64,000 nt of DNA from Enterococcus_K sp051713825 (lineage in GTDB: Bacteria; Bacillota; Bacilli; Lactobacillales; Enterococcaceae). Of the stretch, positions 35,223 to 45,775 are shown piece by piece (the stretch's first letter is position 1; every line of letters begins with the position of its first letter). A program made the translations under genes and the position numbers. The notes below the pieces were generated by a model. The model was not told the DNA's origin, did not search any database, and worked only from the letters and a program-made list of their open reading frames with translations. The stretch is taken from positions 3,906,001 to 3,970,000 of the forward strand of contig NZ_JBIOQR010000001.1 in NCBI RefSeq assembly GCF_051713825.1, given 5' to 3'.

Positions 35223-35251
35223 CGAGACTTACCAAGAAACAGCAAGTCTCG
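35223..35251 (-). terminator. Hairpin after the giant adhesin gene
   Basis: CGAGACTT and AAGTCTCG form a perfect 8-bp stem with a 13-nt loop in the 104-bp gap between the two surface-protein genes. There is no strong T-run, so read-through into the 1215-aa gene is possible. Confidence 0.4.
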
Positions 35252-35269
35252 CAACCTATTCTATGTTGT

Positions 35270-38200
35270 TTACCCTTTTTTACTTACTCTTTTTTTTAAT
35301 AGCACGACTAACGCGAGAAGACTTGCTCCTAGATAACTTAATAGGTAAGACTCTTTGGCACCCGTTCTTGGTAATTCTTTGGCTCTCTTCGGTGCTTTGG
35401 TTTTCTTCTCCGTTTTTGGTGTTTCCGGTTCCTCTGCTTTTGGTTCCTCAGGTGTTTTAGGGACATGTTTGTTGGTGACAGTGATGTTTGTGGCATCCTC
35501 GTTTGTCACACTTGACTCATACCCTTTGACTTCGCTGATTTCCTTCACAGAATAAGTTATTGCTTTGCCGTCTGTTTCTTTAGGCAAATCGGTCCACATT
35601 GCTTGCCAGTTCGTTTCTTTAGACAAGGTTACAACCTCTCCTATTGGCTGGTTGTTTGCCAATAATTGGACTTCAATGCTTTTCGCACGAAGTTTGTCTT
35701 GATCGTTGTTGTCATCCCAAACCTTGGTGACCTTGACACTAGTGGTTTCTGGTGTATAGGTATTGGTGATGTCAAAGCCGTTATATGTTGGCGTATAGTT
35801 TTCAACCGTCTCTTCGCTGATAGTATAAACAATCTTACGTCCGTCCCCATCAACTTTTTTCAGATTGTCGAAGCTATAGGTCCACTTAGTTTTTTCTGTT
35901 ACTTTACGACTAGCAACGTTCACCCCGTCCGCCAACAGATTGACTGTAATCTCTGCTGGACGAGCCCCTGCTTTATTCTCGTCATCTGCCCATGTCTTTT
36001 GCCCGATAATCTGGATAAATTCCTCGTCAACTTTTGGCGTATGGTGATTCGTAATCACAACATTGACTGGGTCACTTGCATCCACAGTCGCTGTGTATCC
36101 CGCGGCAACATCGATTTCTTTTACTGTATAGTGAACAAGTTCTCCATTGATTCTTTCTGCTAAGTCTGTCCATGTATGACGCCAATTGTTGCCAGTATTT
36201 AAAATAACGGGCGCACCTTGTTCTGCACCATCGGCATACAATTGAACCGCAATACTTGTTGGACGTAGCCCCTCTTGATTATTGGCATCAGCCCATACTT
36301 TGGTTACAGAAATACCTGTTTTGCCTGGAGTATAACTATTCGTAATATCAAAGCCGTTGTAGGTTGTCGTATACCCCGCCACAGCCTCTTCACTGATTGT
36401 ATAGACAATTTCTTGACCATTCGCAAATTTTGGCAAGTTATTGAACGCATAATCCCAGCTATCTGTAGCTGTAACCACTTTGCTATCAACCTTCACACCA
36501 TCCGCCAATAAGTTCACAGTAATACTTGTTGGGCGAAGTCCATCTTGATTGTTGGCATCCTCCCATGTTTTTGAACCTGCAATATCCACTTTCTCTGGCA
36601 GATGATTATTCGTAATCACCACATTCGCTGGATCACTATCGTTTACAACAGTCGTATAGCCAGTCACACTGCCTACTTCTTGAACGGTGTAAACAATCGT
36701 TTGACCTGCTTGTTTCTCATCTAAACCAGTCCATGTATGACGCCAATTGTTGCCAGCATTCAAAGTAACGGGTGCACCTTGTTCTGCACCATCTGCATAC
36801 AATTGAACTTGGATACTTGCTGGACGAAGACCGTCTTGATTGTTGCCATCCTCCCAAACTTTGGTTACGGAAATGCCTGTTTTGCCTGGTGTATAGCTAT
36901 TCGTAATATCAAAGCCGTTGTAGGTTGTCGTGTAATCCGCCACAGCCTCTTCACTGATTGTGTAGACAATTTCTTGACCATTCGCAAATTTTGGCAAGTT
37001 ATTGAACGCATAATCCCAGCTGTCTGTAGCTGTAACCACTTTGCTATCAACCTTCACACCATCCGCCAATAAGTTCACAGTAATACTTGTTGGGCGAAGT
37101 CCATCTTGATTGTTGGCATCCTCCCATGTTTTTGAACCTGCAATATCCACTTTCTCTGGCAGATGATTATTCGTAATCACCACATTCGCTGGATCACTAT
37201 CGTTTACAACAGTCGTATAGCCAGTCACACTGCCTACTTCTTGAACGGTGTAAACAATCGTTTGACCTGCTTGTTTCTCATCTAAACCAGTCCATGTATG
37301 ACGCCAATTGTTGCCAGTATTTAAAATAACGGGCGCACCTTGTTCTGCACCATCGGCATACAATTGAACCGCAATACTTGTTGGACGTAGCCCCTCTTGA
37401 TTATTGGCATCAGCCCATACTTTGGTTACAGAAATACCTGTTTTGCCTGGAGTATAACTATTCGTAATATCAAAGCCGTTGTAGGTTGTCGTATACCCCG
37501 CCACAGCCTCTTCACTGATTGTATAGACAATTTCTTGACCATTCGCAAATTTGGGCAAGTTATTGAACGCATAATCCCAGCTGTCTGTAGCTGTAACCAC
37601 TTTGCTATCAACCTTCACACCATCCGCCAATAAGTTCACAGTAATACTTGTTGGGCGAAGTCCATCTTGATTGTTGGCATCCTCCCATGTTTTTGAACCT
37701 GCAATATCCACTTTCTCTGGCAGATGATTATTCGTAATCACCACATTCGCTGGATCACTATCATCCACAGTCGTAGTGTAACCTGTGATTGTACCAACCT
37801 CTTGAACGGTGTAAATAATCGTTTGTCCTGCTTTTTTCTCATCTAAGTCCGTCCATGTATGACGCCAATTGTTGCCAGCATTCAAAGTAACGGGTGCACC
37901 TTGTTCTGCACCATCTGCATACAATTGAACTTGGATACTTGTCGGGCGAAGGCCGTCTTGATTGTTGCCATCCTCCCAAACTTTGGTTACAGAAATACCT
38001 GTTTTTCCTGGGGTATAGCTATTCGTAATATCAAAGCCGTTGTAGGTTGTCGTGTAATCCGCCACAGCCTCTTCACTGATTGTGTAGACAATTTCTTGAC
38101 CATTCGCAAATTTTGGCAAGTTATTGAACGTATACTCCCAGTTATCTGCGGCTGTCACAACCTTACTATCAACCTTCACACCATCCGCCAATAGGTTCAC

Positions 38201-41200
38201 TATAATGTTTTCTGGACGTAAACCATCTTGATCGTTGGCATCCTCCCACGTTTTGATTCCTGATACTTTGATTTGTTCTGGTATATGACTATTGGTAATC
38301 ACCACATTAGCTGGATCACTTGCCTCAACTGCCGTTGTATAGCCAGTCACACTGCCTACTTCTTGAACAGTATAAACAATCGTTTGACCTGCTTTTTTCT
38401 CATCTAAGCCTGTCCATGTATGACTCCAGCCATTTCCTGTAGACAAGGTAACTGGCGTTCCTTTCGCTAAGCCATCTGCATACAATTGAACTTGGATGCT
38501 TGTCGGGCGAAGGCCATCTTGATCATTGGCATCCTCCCAAACTTTTAGCACAGAGATACTTGTTTGCCCTGGCGTATAATTATTAGTAATATCAAAGCCG
38601 TTATACGTCGTGGTGTAATTTGTGACCATCTCTTCAGTAATCGTGTAGACAATTTCTTGACCATTGGCATATTTATCTAAATTCGTAAATGCATAGTCCC
38701 AATTGTCTGCCGCAGTCACTACTCGACTATCTACTTTCACACCATCTGCTAATAAATTAACTGTAATGCTTGTTGGACGAAGACCATCTTGGTCATTGGC
38801 ATCATTCCATTGTTTACTTCCCAATACTTCGGTTTTTTCTGGCACATGAGTATTTGTAATCACTATGTTGTCTGGGTCACTATCATCGACAGTTGTTATA
38901 TAATCTGTCACAGTCCCCACTTCTTGAACGGTATAAACAATCGTTTGGCCCGCTTTTTTCTCATCAAGACCTGTCCACGTATGACTCCAGTTATTACCAG
39001 TATTCAAAGTAACAGGCGCCTCTTTAGCCACACCATCTGCATACAATTGAACTTGGATACTTGTCGGGCGAAGGCCATCTTGATTGTTGCCATCCTCCCA
39101 AACTTTGGTTACAGAAATACCTGTTTTCCCTGGTGTGTAACTATTCGTGATATCAAAGCCATTATACGTTGTGGTGTAGTCTGTTACGGCCTCTTCGGTA
39201 ATTGCATAAACAATTTCTTGACCGTTTGCAAATTTTGGTAAATTGTTAAAAGCATAATCCCAGCTATCTGTAGCCGTAATTATTTGACTATCGATTTTGG
39301 TACCATCTGCCCATAGATTTACAGTAATACTTGTTGGACGAACGCCATCCTGATCATTCGCATCATCCCAGGTTTTCGAGCCTGTGATATCTAGCTCTTC
39401 TGGCGTATGACTATTAGTAATAATCACATTGGCTGGATCACTATCATCCACAGTCGTAGTGTAATCTGTGATTGTACCCACCTCTTGAACGGTGTAAACA
39501 ATCGTTTGTCCTGCTTTTTTCTCATCTAAGTCCGTCCATGTATGACCCCAATTATTACCAGTATTCAAAGTAACTGGTGCACCTTGTGCCAGACCGTCTG
39601 CATATAATTGAACATCGATGCTCGTTGGACGAAGACCGTCTTGATTATTGGCATCATCCCAGACTTTGGTTACAGAAATGCCTGTTTTGCCTGGTGTATA
39701 GCTATTTGTAATGTCAAAATCGTTATATGTCGTCGTATAATTGGTGACTGCTTCTTCAGAAATCGTGTAGACAATTTCTTGTCCATTCGCAAATTTATCT
39801 AAATTCGTAAACGTATATGTCCAATTGTCTGTGGCTGTCACCACTTGACTAGCGACCTTCACGCCATCTGCCAATAAATTCACTGTGATACTTGCTGGAC
39901 GTAATCCATCTTGGTTGTTCGCGTCATTCCACGTTTTCGTTCCATTTACTTCTGTTTGTTCTGGTATATGACTATTGGTAATCACTACATTAGCTGGATC
40001 ACTATCATCCGCCACTGTTGTATACTCTGATACGCTGCCCACTTCTTGAACAGTATAAGCAATCGTTTGTCCAGAAGATCGTTCATCCAAGCCTGTCCAT
40101 GTATAGCTCCAGTTATTGCCTTCAGTCAACGTAACTGGTGCACCTTTTACTAGACCATCTGCATATAATTGAACTTCAATACTGGCTGGACGAAGACCAT
40201 CCTGATTATTCGCATCATTCCATGTTTTCGTGACAGAAATTCCGGTTTGGCCTGGCGTATAACTATTGGTAATATCAAACCCGTTATACGTCGTGGTGTA
40301 ATTTGGAACAGTCTCTTCGGTAATCGTATAGACAATCTCTTGTCCATTCACAAATTTTGGTAAATGAACAAATTGATACGCCCAGCCTTCCGCTGCGGTA
40401 ATCACTTGACTATCAATTTTTGTCCCATCTGCCAATAAATTCACCGTGATACTTGTTGGACGAAGACCATCTTGATCGTTGGCATCATTCCATGTTTTCG
40501 AACCGGTGATCTCCATTTCTTCTGGCGTATGTGTATTGGTAATCACTACATTACCTGGATTATTGGCATCAACAACTGTCATATAACCGTTCACCGTTCC
40601 AACTTCTTGAACCGTGTAGACAATCGTTTGACCTGATTGTTTTTCATCTAAGTCCGTCCACGTATAACCCCAGTTATTTCCGGCATTCAATGTAACCGGC
40701 GCGCCTTGTGACACACCATCTGCATACAATTGTGCTTGAATACTTGTTGGGCGAAGACCATCTTGGTTGTTGGCATCAGCCCAGACTTTGGTTACAGTCA
40801 CCCCTGTCTTTCCTGGTGTATAGCTATTCGTAATATCAAAGCTGTTGTAGGTTGTCGTATAATTAGTCACGGCATCTTCTGTAATCGTGTAAACAATTTC
40901 TTGACCTAATGCATACTTATCTAGGTTCGTAAATGTATAGGCCCAGTTGTCTGCGGCTGTTACCACTTGGCTAGCGATTTTTACGCCATCTGCATAGAGA
41001 TTAACAACAATGCTCGTTGGACGAATGCCATCTTGATTGTTGGCGTCATCCCACGTTTTTGTTCCTTTGACTTCCGTTTGTTCTGGCGTATGGCTATTGG
41101 TAATCAATACATTGGCTGGATCACTTTCATCAACTGCCGTTGTATAGCCAGTCACACTTCCCACTTCTTGAACCGTGTAGGCAATGGTTTGACCTGCTTT

Positions 41201-44200
41201 TTTCTCATCTAAGTCCGTCCACGTATGCCCCCAGTTATTACCAGCGTTTAAGGTAACTGGTGTGCCATTTGCTACGCCATCAGCATACAATTGAACATCT
41301 ATACTTGCCGGGCGAAGACCATCTTGATTATTTGCATCATCCCAGGATTTTCTTACAGAGATACTCGTTTTACCTGGTGTATAACTGTTTGTTACATTAA
41401 AACCATTATAGGTAGTTGTGTAATCAGTTACCTCATCTTCTGTAATCGTGTAGACAATTTCTTGACCATTGGCATATTTGGGTAAATTATTGAAAGCATA
41501 ATCCCAGCTATCTGCTACAGTCACTACACGACTATCGATTTTCACACCATCAGCCAACAGATTCACAGTAATACTGGTTGGCCGAAGACCATCTTGATTA
41601 TTCGCATCATCCCATGTTTTTGAACCGGCGATATCTATTTCTTCAGGTTTGTGTATATTCGTAATAATTACATTTTCCGAATCGGTGTCATCCATTGATG
41701 TGATGTATCCCGTAACACTTCCAACCTCTTGAACCGTATAAGCAATCGTTTGACCGGCAGACTTTTCAGGAAGACCTGTCCAGGTGTAGCTCCAGTTGTT
41801 ACCCGCATTAAGAGTTATTGGGACACCATTCCCTAGTCCATCTGCATACAACTGAACTTGAATACTGCCTGGACGAATACCGTCTTGGTCGTCTGCATCG
41901 TCCCAGACTTTGGTTACAGTCACCCCTGTTTCACTAGGCGTATAACTGTTCGTAATGTCAAAACCATTATAGGTGGTCGTATAATCCGCCACAGAATCTT
42001 CACTGATCGTGTAGACAATCTCTTGACCATTCGCAAATTTTGGTAGATTTGTAAATGTATACTCCCAGCTATCTGCTGCGGTTACGACTTGACTATCTAT
42101 TTTCACACCATCTGCATATAGGTTTACAATAATATTGGCTGGTCGAATGCCATCTTGATTATTCGCATCATCCCACGTTTTTGACCCCTTTACGTCAACC
42201 TCTTCTGGTTTATGTGTATTAGTAATGACAATATTCGCTGGATCCGTTTCATCAGTAACTGTCGTATACCCTGTGACAGTACCGATTTCTTTTACAGTAT
42301 AAACAATCGTTTGACCCGCTTTTTTCTCATCCAAGCCTGTCCATGTCTGACTCCAGTTATTACCAGTATTCAAAGTAACAGGTGTCCCTTTTGCCACACC
42401 ATCTGCATACAATTGAACTTGAATACTTGTTGGCCGAAGACCATCTTGGTTATTGGCATCATCCCATGCTTTAGTTACAGTTAGTCCCGTTTGACCTGGA
42501 GTATAACTATTTGTAATATCAAACCCGTTGTAGGTTGTTGTGTAATCGGTCACGGCTTCTTCACTAATGGTGTAAATAATCGCTTGACCATTTGCAAATT
42601 TTGGTAAATTAGAAAAGGCATACGCCCAACTATCGGCCGAGCTCACTACTTTACTATCAATCTTTATACCATCTGCAAATAAATTCACTGTAATACTTGC
42701 CGGACGAAGCCCATCTTGATTATTTGCATCATCCCACGTTTTTGTCCCACTTACTTCAATTTCTTCTGGTGTATGACTATTCGTAATCACCACATTACCT
42801 GGATCACTGTCGTCAATCGTCCTCGTGTATCCTGTAACACTCCCTACCTCTTGAACCGTATAGGCAATCGTTTGACCAGAAGATTTTTCAGGTAAGCCTG
42901 TCCATGTGTACGTCCAATTATTTCCTTGGTTTAAGGTAATTGCTGTCCCTTTTGCCACACCATCTGCATATAATTGAACTTGGATATTCGTTGGACGAAG
43001 ACCATCTTGATTGTTCGCGTCATCCCATGCTTTGGTTACTGTCAGACCTGTTTCACCTGGCGTGTAGCTATTGGTGATATCAAAGCCGTCATATGTAGTT
43101 GTGTAGTCCGTCACAGCTTCCTCAGAAATCGTATAAACAATCTCTTGACCACTTATGAACTTATCTAAATTCGTAAATGTATAGGCCCAATTATCTGCTG
43201 CCGTAACCGTCTTGCTGTCTACCTTCACGCCATCTGCCAATAGGTTCACCGTGATACTTGCTGGGCGAAGCCCATCTTGGTTGTTGGCATCTTCCCACGT
43301 TTTCGAACCACTTACTTCAATTTTCTCTGGTGCATGGCTATTGGTAACCGTCACATCAGTCGGATCTGTGTCATCAACAACTGTCGTATACCCCGTCACC
43401 GTTCCAACTTCTTGAATCGTATACTGAATCGCCGTTCCCTGATTTGCTGCAGGTAGCTCTTTCCATATATGCGACCAATTGTTGCCTTCATTTAGTGTAA
43501 TAGGTGAACCTTTTGCGACACCATCGGCATACAATTGAACCTGTACACTGGTTGGACGAAGTCCATCTTGGTTATTGCCATCATTCCAAACCTTGGTGAC
43601 TTTCTTTTGGAGCTGTCGTGTATTGACAACATTTGCGACAAATCCTTTTGAGTCAGAAGCTTTAATTTCAAACTCATCTGTGGTTGTTGTACTGCCATCT
43701 GGTTTGGTGATTTTGATGGTCGCTCCATAATATTCACTCTCTGGATCTGTAAAATCAACTAGCTCAACCAAACGGTAAGTCCCTGGATCTAATTTTTTGT
43801 ATTCCAGTAATCCAGACGCATCCGTTGTACGAATCGCTTCACCTCCATCGATCGGTGTGTAATCGACAAAGTTGCCTGAACCATCTTTGACCTGTAGCTT
43901 AAACTCAATTCCTGAAAGGACTTCGCCCAAATCATCTTTTTTAAGAACGCGGATACTGCCTTTTTCACCTGTTTGAACCCCCGCGTTTACATCTTCATAT
44001 TTAACACCTGCTTCATTAGAGGTCGTTGAACCACTGTCCCATTCGATACTCGCCTTATTTTTATAAAGGTTCGTTCCACCTGTTACATCGACACGGAACA
44101 ACAAACGAAAGGCCGGTGCTTGATAATCAATATCTTCTAAAAAGTCAAGCAATCGTTGGCGACCAGCCACGGTTAATTTGCCCTCATTGTACAGTTTATC

Positions 44201-45775
44201 AATTCCAGTCATTGCCACATCTTTTTTGTATTTAATTTGACTAGATGCTGACGGGATGGAGCCAAAATTAACTATGACTGTTTCTATGCTGTTCGTATCT
44301 TTATAGACCCCATAAGTTAGCTGTGGCGAACCGGCAACTCTAGTTTTAAAATCTGCTTTTGATTCGCCCGGGTTTTGTTCAAGCTTCGAGAATCCTGGAT
44401 GGGTAATCGGGACTCCTGTTCCTACTTGAATTTGTCCCATGGTAAATGTGCCATCTTGATTATCAAACATCGCTTTGATACTAGAAGTTAGAGACAATGA
44501 CCCCTCTGCAAACTTGGTCCCCTCTGACAGTTCGTCGATGAATAAAAAATTATTTTTGACTGGGAAATTTCCTGTTTCATAATATTCTCTCATCGATTGG
44601 AAGTTTAAATCCGCTGACCAACCCATTTGATTCAGATTGCCACCTGAAACATTCCCTGTTTTCATAGCATCTGAACCAACTGGCCATGGCTTATCAGGAA
44701 TTTCAACTACAGGCGCGGGAACGATATCAACATGCATTATATCTGAATTGTTGATTACGATAGATGAATTATCTCCGACCTTATTGGCGCCTCCAATGGC
44801 TTCAACCGTCCCATTTTTTAGTAAATCTTTTGATTCAATCTTATCATTGAAAACAACCACAAAATGATTGTCTTGAATGTGCCATGTACCAATCACAATC
44901 CCCTCGGTAATCAAATCTTGAGGATTGGTGTTTTTCCAACCAAAGTTACTTGGCGATAACGGAATTTTTAACGTATCGCCTGCTTGAGCGGTTAAGTTAG
45001 GGATGGACCACTCTACTTCAAACTTCACTGCATCCCCCATCATGATTGAGCCACCTTCAGGAACAAGGGTCCATGTATCTTGTCCAATCGGTCTTTTATA
45101 CACTCTCAAGCCATCGATAGAAACGGTTGAAGATAAGTCCGTTGAAAAAGGGGCAATTCCTTGTTTTGTTGCTTCTTTACCTTTTTCAGACGTCTCCTTT
45201 GTCTCTGTTTCAGACGTAGCTAATGTCCCTGAATGCGCCATCTGTTTTTCATAAAACAGTGTGCGTGTCACTTGATCTTCAAACTGAACGATTTCTTCCG
45301 TCACATTCTCTGCGTTAATCGTTCGTGCAGTGAACGTAATGGTTCCACTGTAATCCTTTATCTGAGGAACTTTTTCGCCTAAGACTTCATCTGTAGCCTC
45401 TGTTGTTTCCTCTGTATAACCAGAAAGCATAAAGTTCAACTGATTATTTTTAACTGTATAGGTACCAACCTCACCAGTTAACGTTCCTGATTGATCAGGA
45501 ATGACTAGGTTGGTCGGTAATTGTTTGGTGATGGTTACATTTTGACTCACCTTGTTAGCTGTTACAAGCGCCCAGTCAATCTGTAGGTTGATCTCCTCAT
45601 CTTTTTTCACGGTGTTTGTTTCAGTAATTTCGTTTCCTTCATTCGTAACAAGCTTTACGTCATTAAACTGAATCCCGTTTTCGTTGTTTGTCACAGCAAA
45701 AGCAGTGACTGGGAATATATTTGCCAATATTCCTATTAAACCAATAACCGTCAGGACTTTTCTCAATCTGTCCAT
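35270..45775 (-). CDS. Giant LPXTG adhesin with 29 Cna_B-type repeats
   Basis: This 3501-aa wall-anchored protein has a signal peptide (about 1-27, ending TAFA), then an adhesin-type N-terminal region (about 30-600) with immunoglobulin-like strands (QFNDVKLVTNEGNEITETNT, later SMREYYETGNFP). A SpaA/prealbumin-like domain (about 602-705, GSIRVLKKDDLGEVLSGIEF) follows. Next come 29 Cna_B-type domains of about 94 residues (about 723-3437), alternating between a QLYADG form (15) and a VNLLADG form (14). A Pro/Glu/Lys spacer and LPRTGAKES (about 3468) precede a membrane span and basic tail. Cna_B stacks form rods that lift the head off the surface. The start is ATG 45775 behind GATAGGAGG. It may be controlled by the recombinase switch upstream. 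Confidence 0.93.
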   Translation of the reverse strand: MDRLRKVLTVIGLIGILANIFPVTAFAVTNNENGIQFNDVKLVTNEGNEITETNTVKKDEEINLQIDWALVTANKVSQNVTITKQLPTNLVIPDQSGTLTGEVGTYTVKNNQLNFMLSGYTEETTEATDEVLGEKVPQIKDYSGTITFTARTINAENVTEEIVQFEDQVTRTLFYEKQMAHSGTLATSETETKETSEKGKEATKQGIAPFSTDLSSTVSIDGLRVYKRPIGQDTWTLVPEGGSIMMGDAVKFEVEWSIPNLTAQAGDTLKIPLSPSNFGWKNTNPQDLITEGIVIGTWHIQDNHFVVVFNDKIESKDLLKNGTVEAIGGANKVGDNSSIVINNSDIMHVDIVPAPVVEIPDKPWPVGSDAMKTGNVSGGNLNQMGWSADLNFQSMREYYETGNFPVKNNFLFIDELSEGTKFAEGSLSLTSSIKAMFDNQDGTFTMGQIQVGTGVPITHPGFSKLEQNPGESKADFKTRVAGSPQLTYGVYKDTNSIETVIVNFGSIPSASSQIKYKKDVAMTGIDKLYNEGKLTVAGRQRLLDFLEDIDYQAPAFRLLFRVDVTGGTNLYKNKASIEWDSGSTTSNEAGVKYEDVNAGVQTGEKGSIRVLKKDDLGEVLSGIEFKLQVKDGSGNFVDYTPIDGGEAIRTTDASGLLEYKKLDPGTYRLVELVDFTDPESEYYGATIKITKPDGSTTTTDEFEIKASDSKGFVANVVNTRQLQKKVTKVWNDGNNQDGLRPTSVQVQLYADGVAKGSPITLNEGNNWSHIWKELPAANQGTAIQYTIQEVGTVTGYTTVVDDTDPTDVTVTNSHAPEKIEVSGSKTWEDANNQDGLRPASITVNLLADGVKVDSKTVTAADNWAYTFTNLDKFISGQEIVYTISEEAVTDYTTTYDGFDITNSYTPGETGLTVTKAWDDANNQDGLRPTNIQVQLYADGVAKGTAITLNQGNNWTYTWTGLPEKSSGQTIAYTVQEVGSVTGYTRTIDDSDPGNVVITNSHTPEEIEVSGTKTWDDANNQDGLRPASITVNLFADGIKIDSKVVSSADSWAYAFSNLPKFANGQAIIYTISEEAVTDYTTTYNGFDITNSYTPGQTGLTVTKAWDDANNQDGLRPTSIQVQLYADGVAKGTPVTLNTGNNWSQTWTGLDEKKAGQTIVYTVKEIGTVTGYTTVTDETDPANIVITNTHKPEEVDVKGSKTWDDANNQDGIRPANIIVNLYADGVKIDSQVVTAADSWEYTFTNLPKFANGQEIVYTISEDSVADYTTTYNGFDITNSYTPSETGVTVTKVWDDADDQDGIRPGSIQVQLYADGLGNGVPITLNAGNNWSYTWTGLPEKSAGQTIAYTVQEVGSVTGYITSMDDTDSENVIITNIHKPEEIDIAGSKTWDDANNQDGLRPTSITVNLLADGVKIDSRVVTVADSWDYAFNNLPKYANGQEIVYTITEDEVTDYTTTYNGFNVTNSYTPGKTSISVRKSWDDANNQDGLRPASIDVQLYADGVANGTPVTLNAGNNWGHTWTDLDEKKAGQTIAYTVQEVGSVTGYTTAVDESDPANVLITNSHTPEQTEVKGTKTWDDANNQDGIRPTSIVVNLYADGVKIASQVVTAADNWAYTFTNLDKYALGQEIVYTITEDAVTNYTTTYNSFDITNSYTPGKTGVTVTKVWADANNQDGLRPTSIQAQLYADGVSQGAPVTLNAGNNWGYTWTDLDEKQSGQTIVYTVQEVGTVNGYMTVVDANNPGNVVITNTHTPEEMEITGSKTWNDANDQDGLRPTSITVNLLADGTKIDSQVITAAEGWAYQFVHLPKFVNGQEIVYTITEETVPNYTTTYNGFDITNSYTPGQTGISVTKTWNDANNQDGLRPASIEVQLYADGLVKGAPVTLTEGNNWSYTWTGLDERSSGQTIAYTVQEVGSVSEYTTVADDSDPANVVITNSHIPEQTEVNGTKTWNDANNQDGLRPASITVNLLADGVKVASQVVTATDNWTYTFTNLDKFANGQEIVYTISEEAVTNYTTTYNDFDITNSYTPGKTGISVTKVWDDANNQDGLRPTSIDVQLYADGLAQGAPVTLNTGNNWGHTWTDLDEKKAGQTIVYTVQEVGTITDYTTTVDDSDPANVIITNSHTPEELDITGSKTWDDANDQDGVRPTSITVNLWADGTKIDSQIITATDSWDYAFNNLPKFANGQEIVYAITEEAVTDYTTTYNGFDITNSYTPGKTGISVTKVWEDGNNQDGLRPTSIQVQLYADGVAKEAPVTLNTGNNWSHTWTGLDEKKAGQTIVYTVQEVGTVTDYITTVDDSDPDNIVITNTHVPEKTEVLGSKQWNDANDQDGLRPTSITVNLLADGVKVDSRVVTAADNWDYAFTNLDKYANGQEIVYTITEEMVTNYTTTYNGFDITNNYTPGQTSISVLKVWEDANDQDGLRPTSIQVQLYADGLAKGTPVTLSTGNGWSHTWTGLDEKKAGQTIVYTVQEVGSVTGYTTAVEASDPANVVITNSHIPEQIKVSGIKTWEDANDQDGLRPENIIVNLLADGVKVDSKVVTAADNWEYTFNNLPKFANGQEIVYTISEEAVADYTTTYNGFDITNSYTPGKTGISVTKVWEDGNNQDGLRPTSIQVQLYADGAEQGAPVTLNAGNNWRHTWTDLDEKKAGQTIIYTVQEVGTITGYTTTVDDSDPANVVITNNHLPEKVDIAGSKTWEDANNQDGLRPTSITVNLLADGVKVDSKVVTATDSWDYAFNNLPKFANGQEIVYTISEEAVAGYTTTYNGFDITNSYTPGKTGISVTKVWADANNQEGLRPTSIAVQLYADGAEQGAPVILNTGNNWRHTWTGLDEKQAGQTIVYTVQEVGSVTGYTTVVNDSDPANVVITNNHLPEKVDIAGSKTWEDANNQDGLRPTSITVNLLADGVKVDSKVVTATDSWDYAFNNLPKFANGQEIVYTISEEAVADYTTTYNGFDITNSYTPGKTGISVTKVWEDGNNQDGLRPASIQVQLYADGAEQGAPVTLNAGNNWRHTWTGLDEKQAGQTIVYTVQEVGSVTGYTTVVNDSDPANVVITNNHLPEKVDIAGSKTWEDANNQDGLRPTSITVNLLADGVKVDSKVVTATDSWDYAFNNLPKFANGQEIVYTISEEAVAGYTTTYNGFDITNSYTPGKTGISVTKVWADANNQEGLRPTSIAVQLYADGAEQGAPVILNTGNNWRHTWTDLAERINGELVHYTVKEIDVAAGYTATVDASDPVNVVITNHHTPKVDEEFIQIIGQKTWADDENKAGARPAEITVNLLADGVNVASRKVTEKTKWTYSFDNLKKVDGDGRKIVYTISEETVENYTPTYNGFDITNTYTPETTSVKVTKVWDDNNDQDKLRAKSIEVQLLANNQPIGEVVTLSKETNWQAMWTDLPKETDGKAITYSVKEISEVKGYESSVTNEDATNITVTNKHVPKTPEEPKAEEPETPKTEKKTKAPKRAKELPRTGAKESYLLSYLGASLLALVVLLKKRVSKKG
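35465..43608 (-). repeat. Array of 29 Cna_B repeat units
   Basis: About 8.1 kb of alternating domain types, each pair about 187 codons. Each unit starts with a K-x-W-x-D-x-N-N-Q-D-G-L-R-P signature; the last two units (near 35.7-36.0 kb) are the most diverged and the internal ones nearly uniform, as expected when unequal recombination homogenises the centre. Confidence 0.9.
36181..38200 (-). repeat. Near-identical 1122-bp tandem duplication
   Basis: Sequence from about 36181 recurs at an offset of exactly 1122 bp (374 codons, two domain pairs), with only scattered differences over about 900 bp. Examples are GCCAGTATTTAAAATAACGG at 36191 and 37313, and GCCAGCATTCAAAGTAACGG at 36753 and 37875. 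This is the most recent expansion of the array. Confidence 0.85.

Noticed and set aside
36275..42484. Numerous 60-165 codon plus-strand frames across the adhesin repeats
   Set aside because: They recur with the repeat period and are antisense shadows of the Cna_B coding units.
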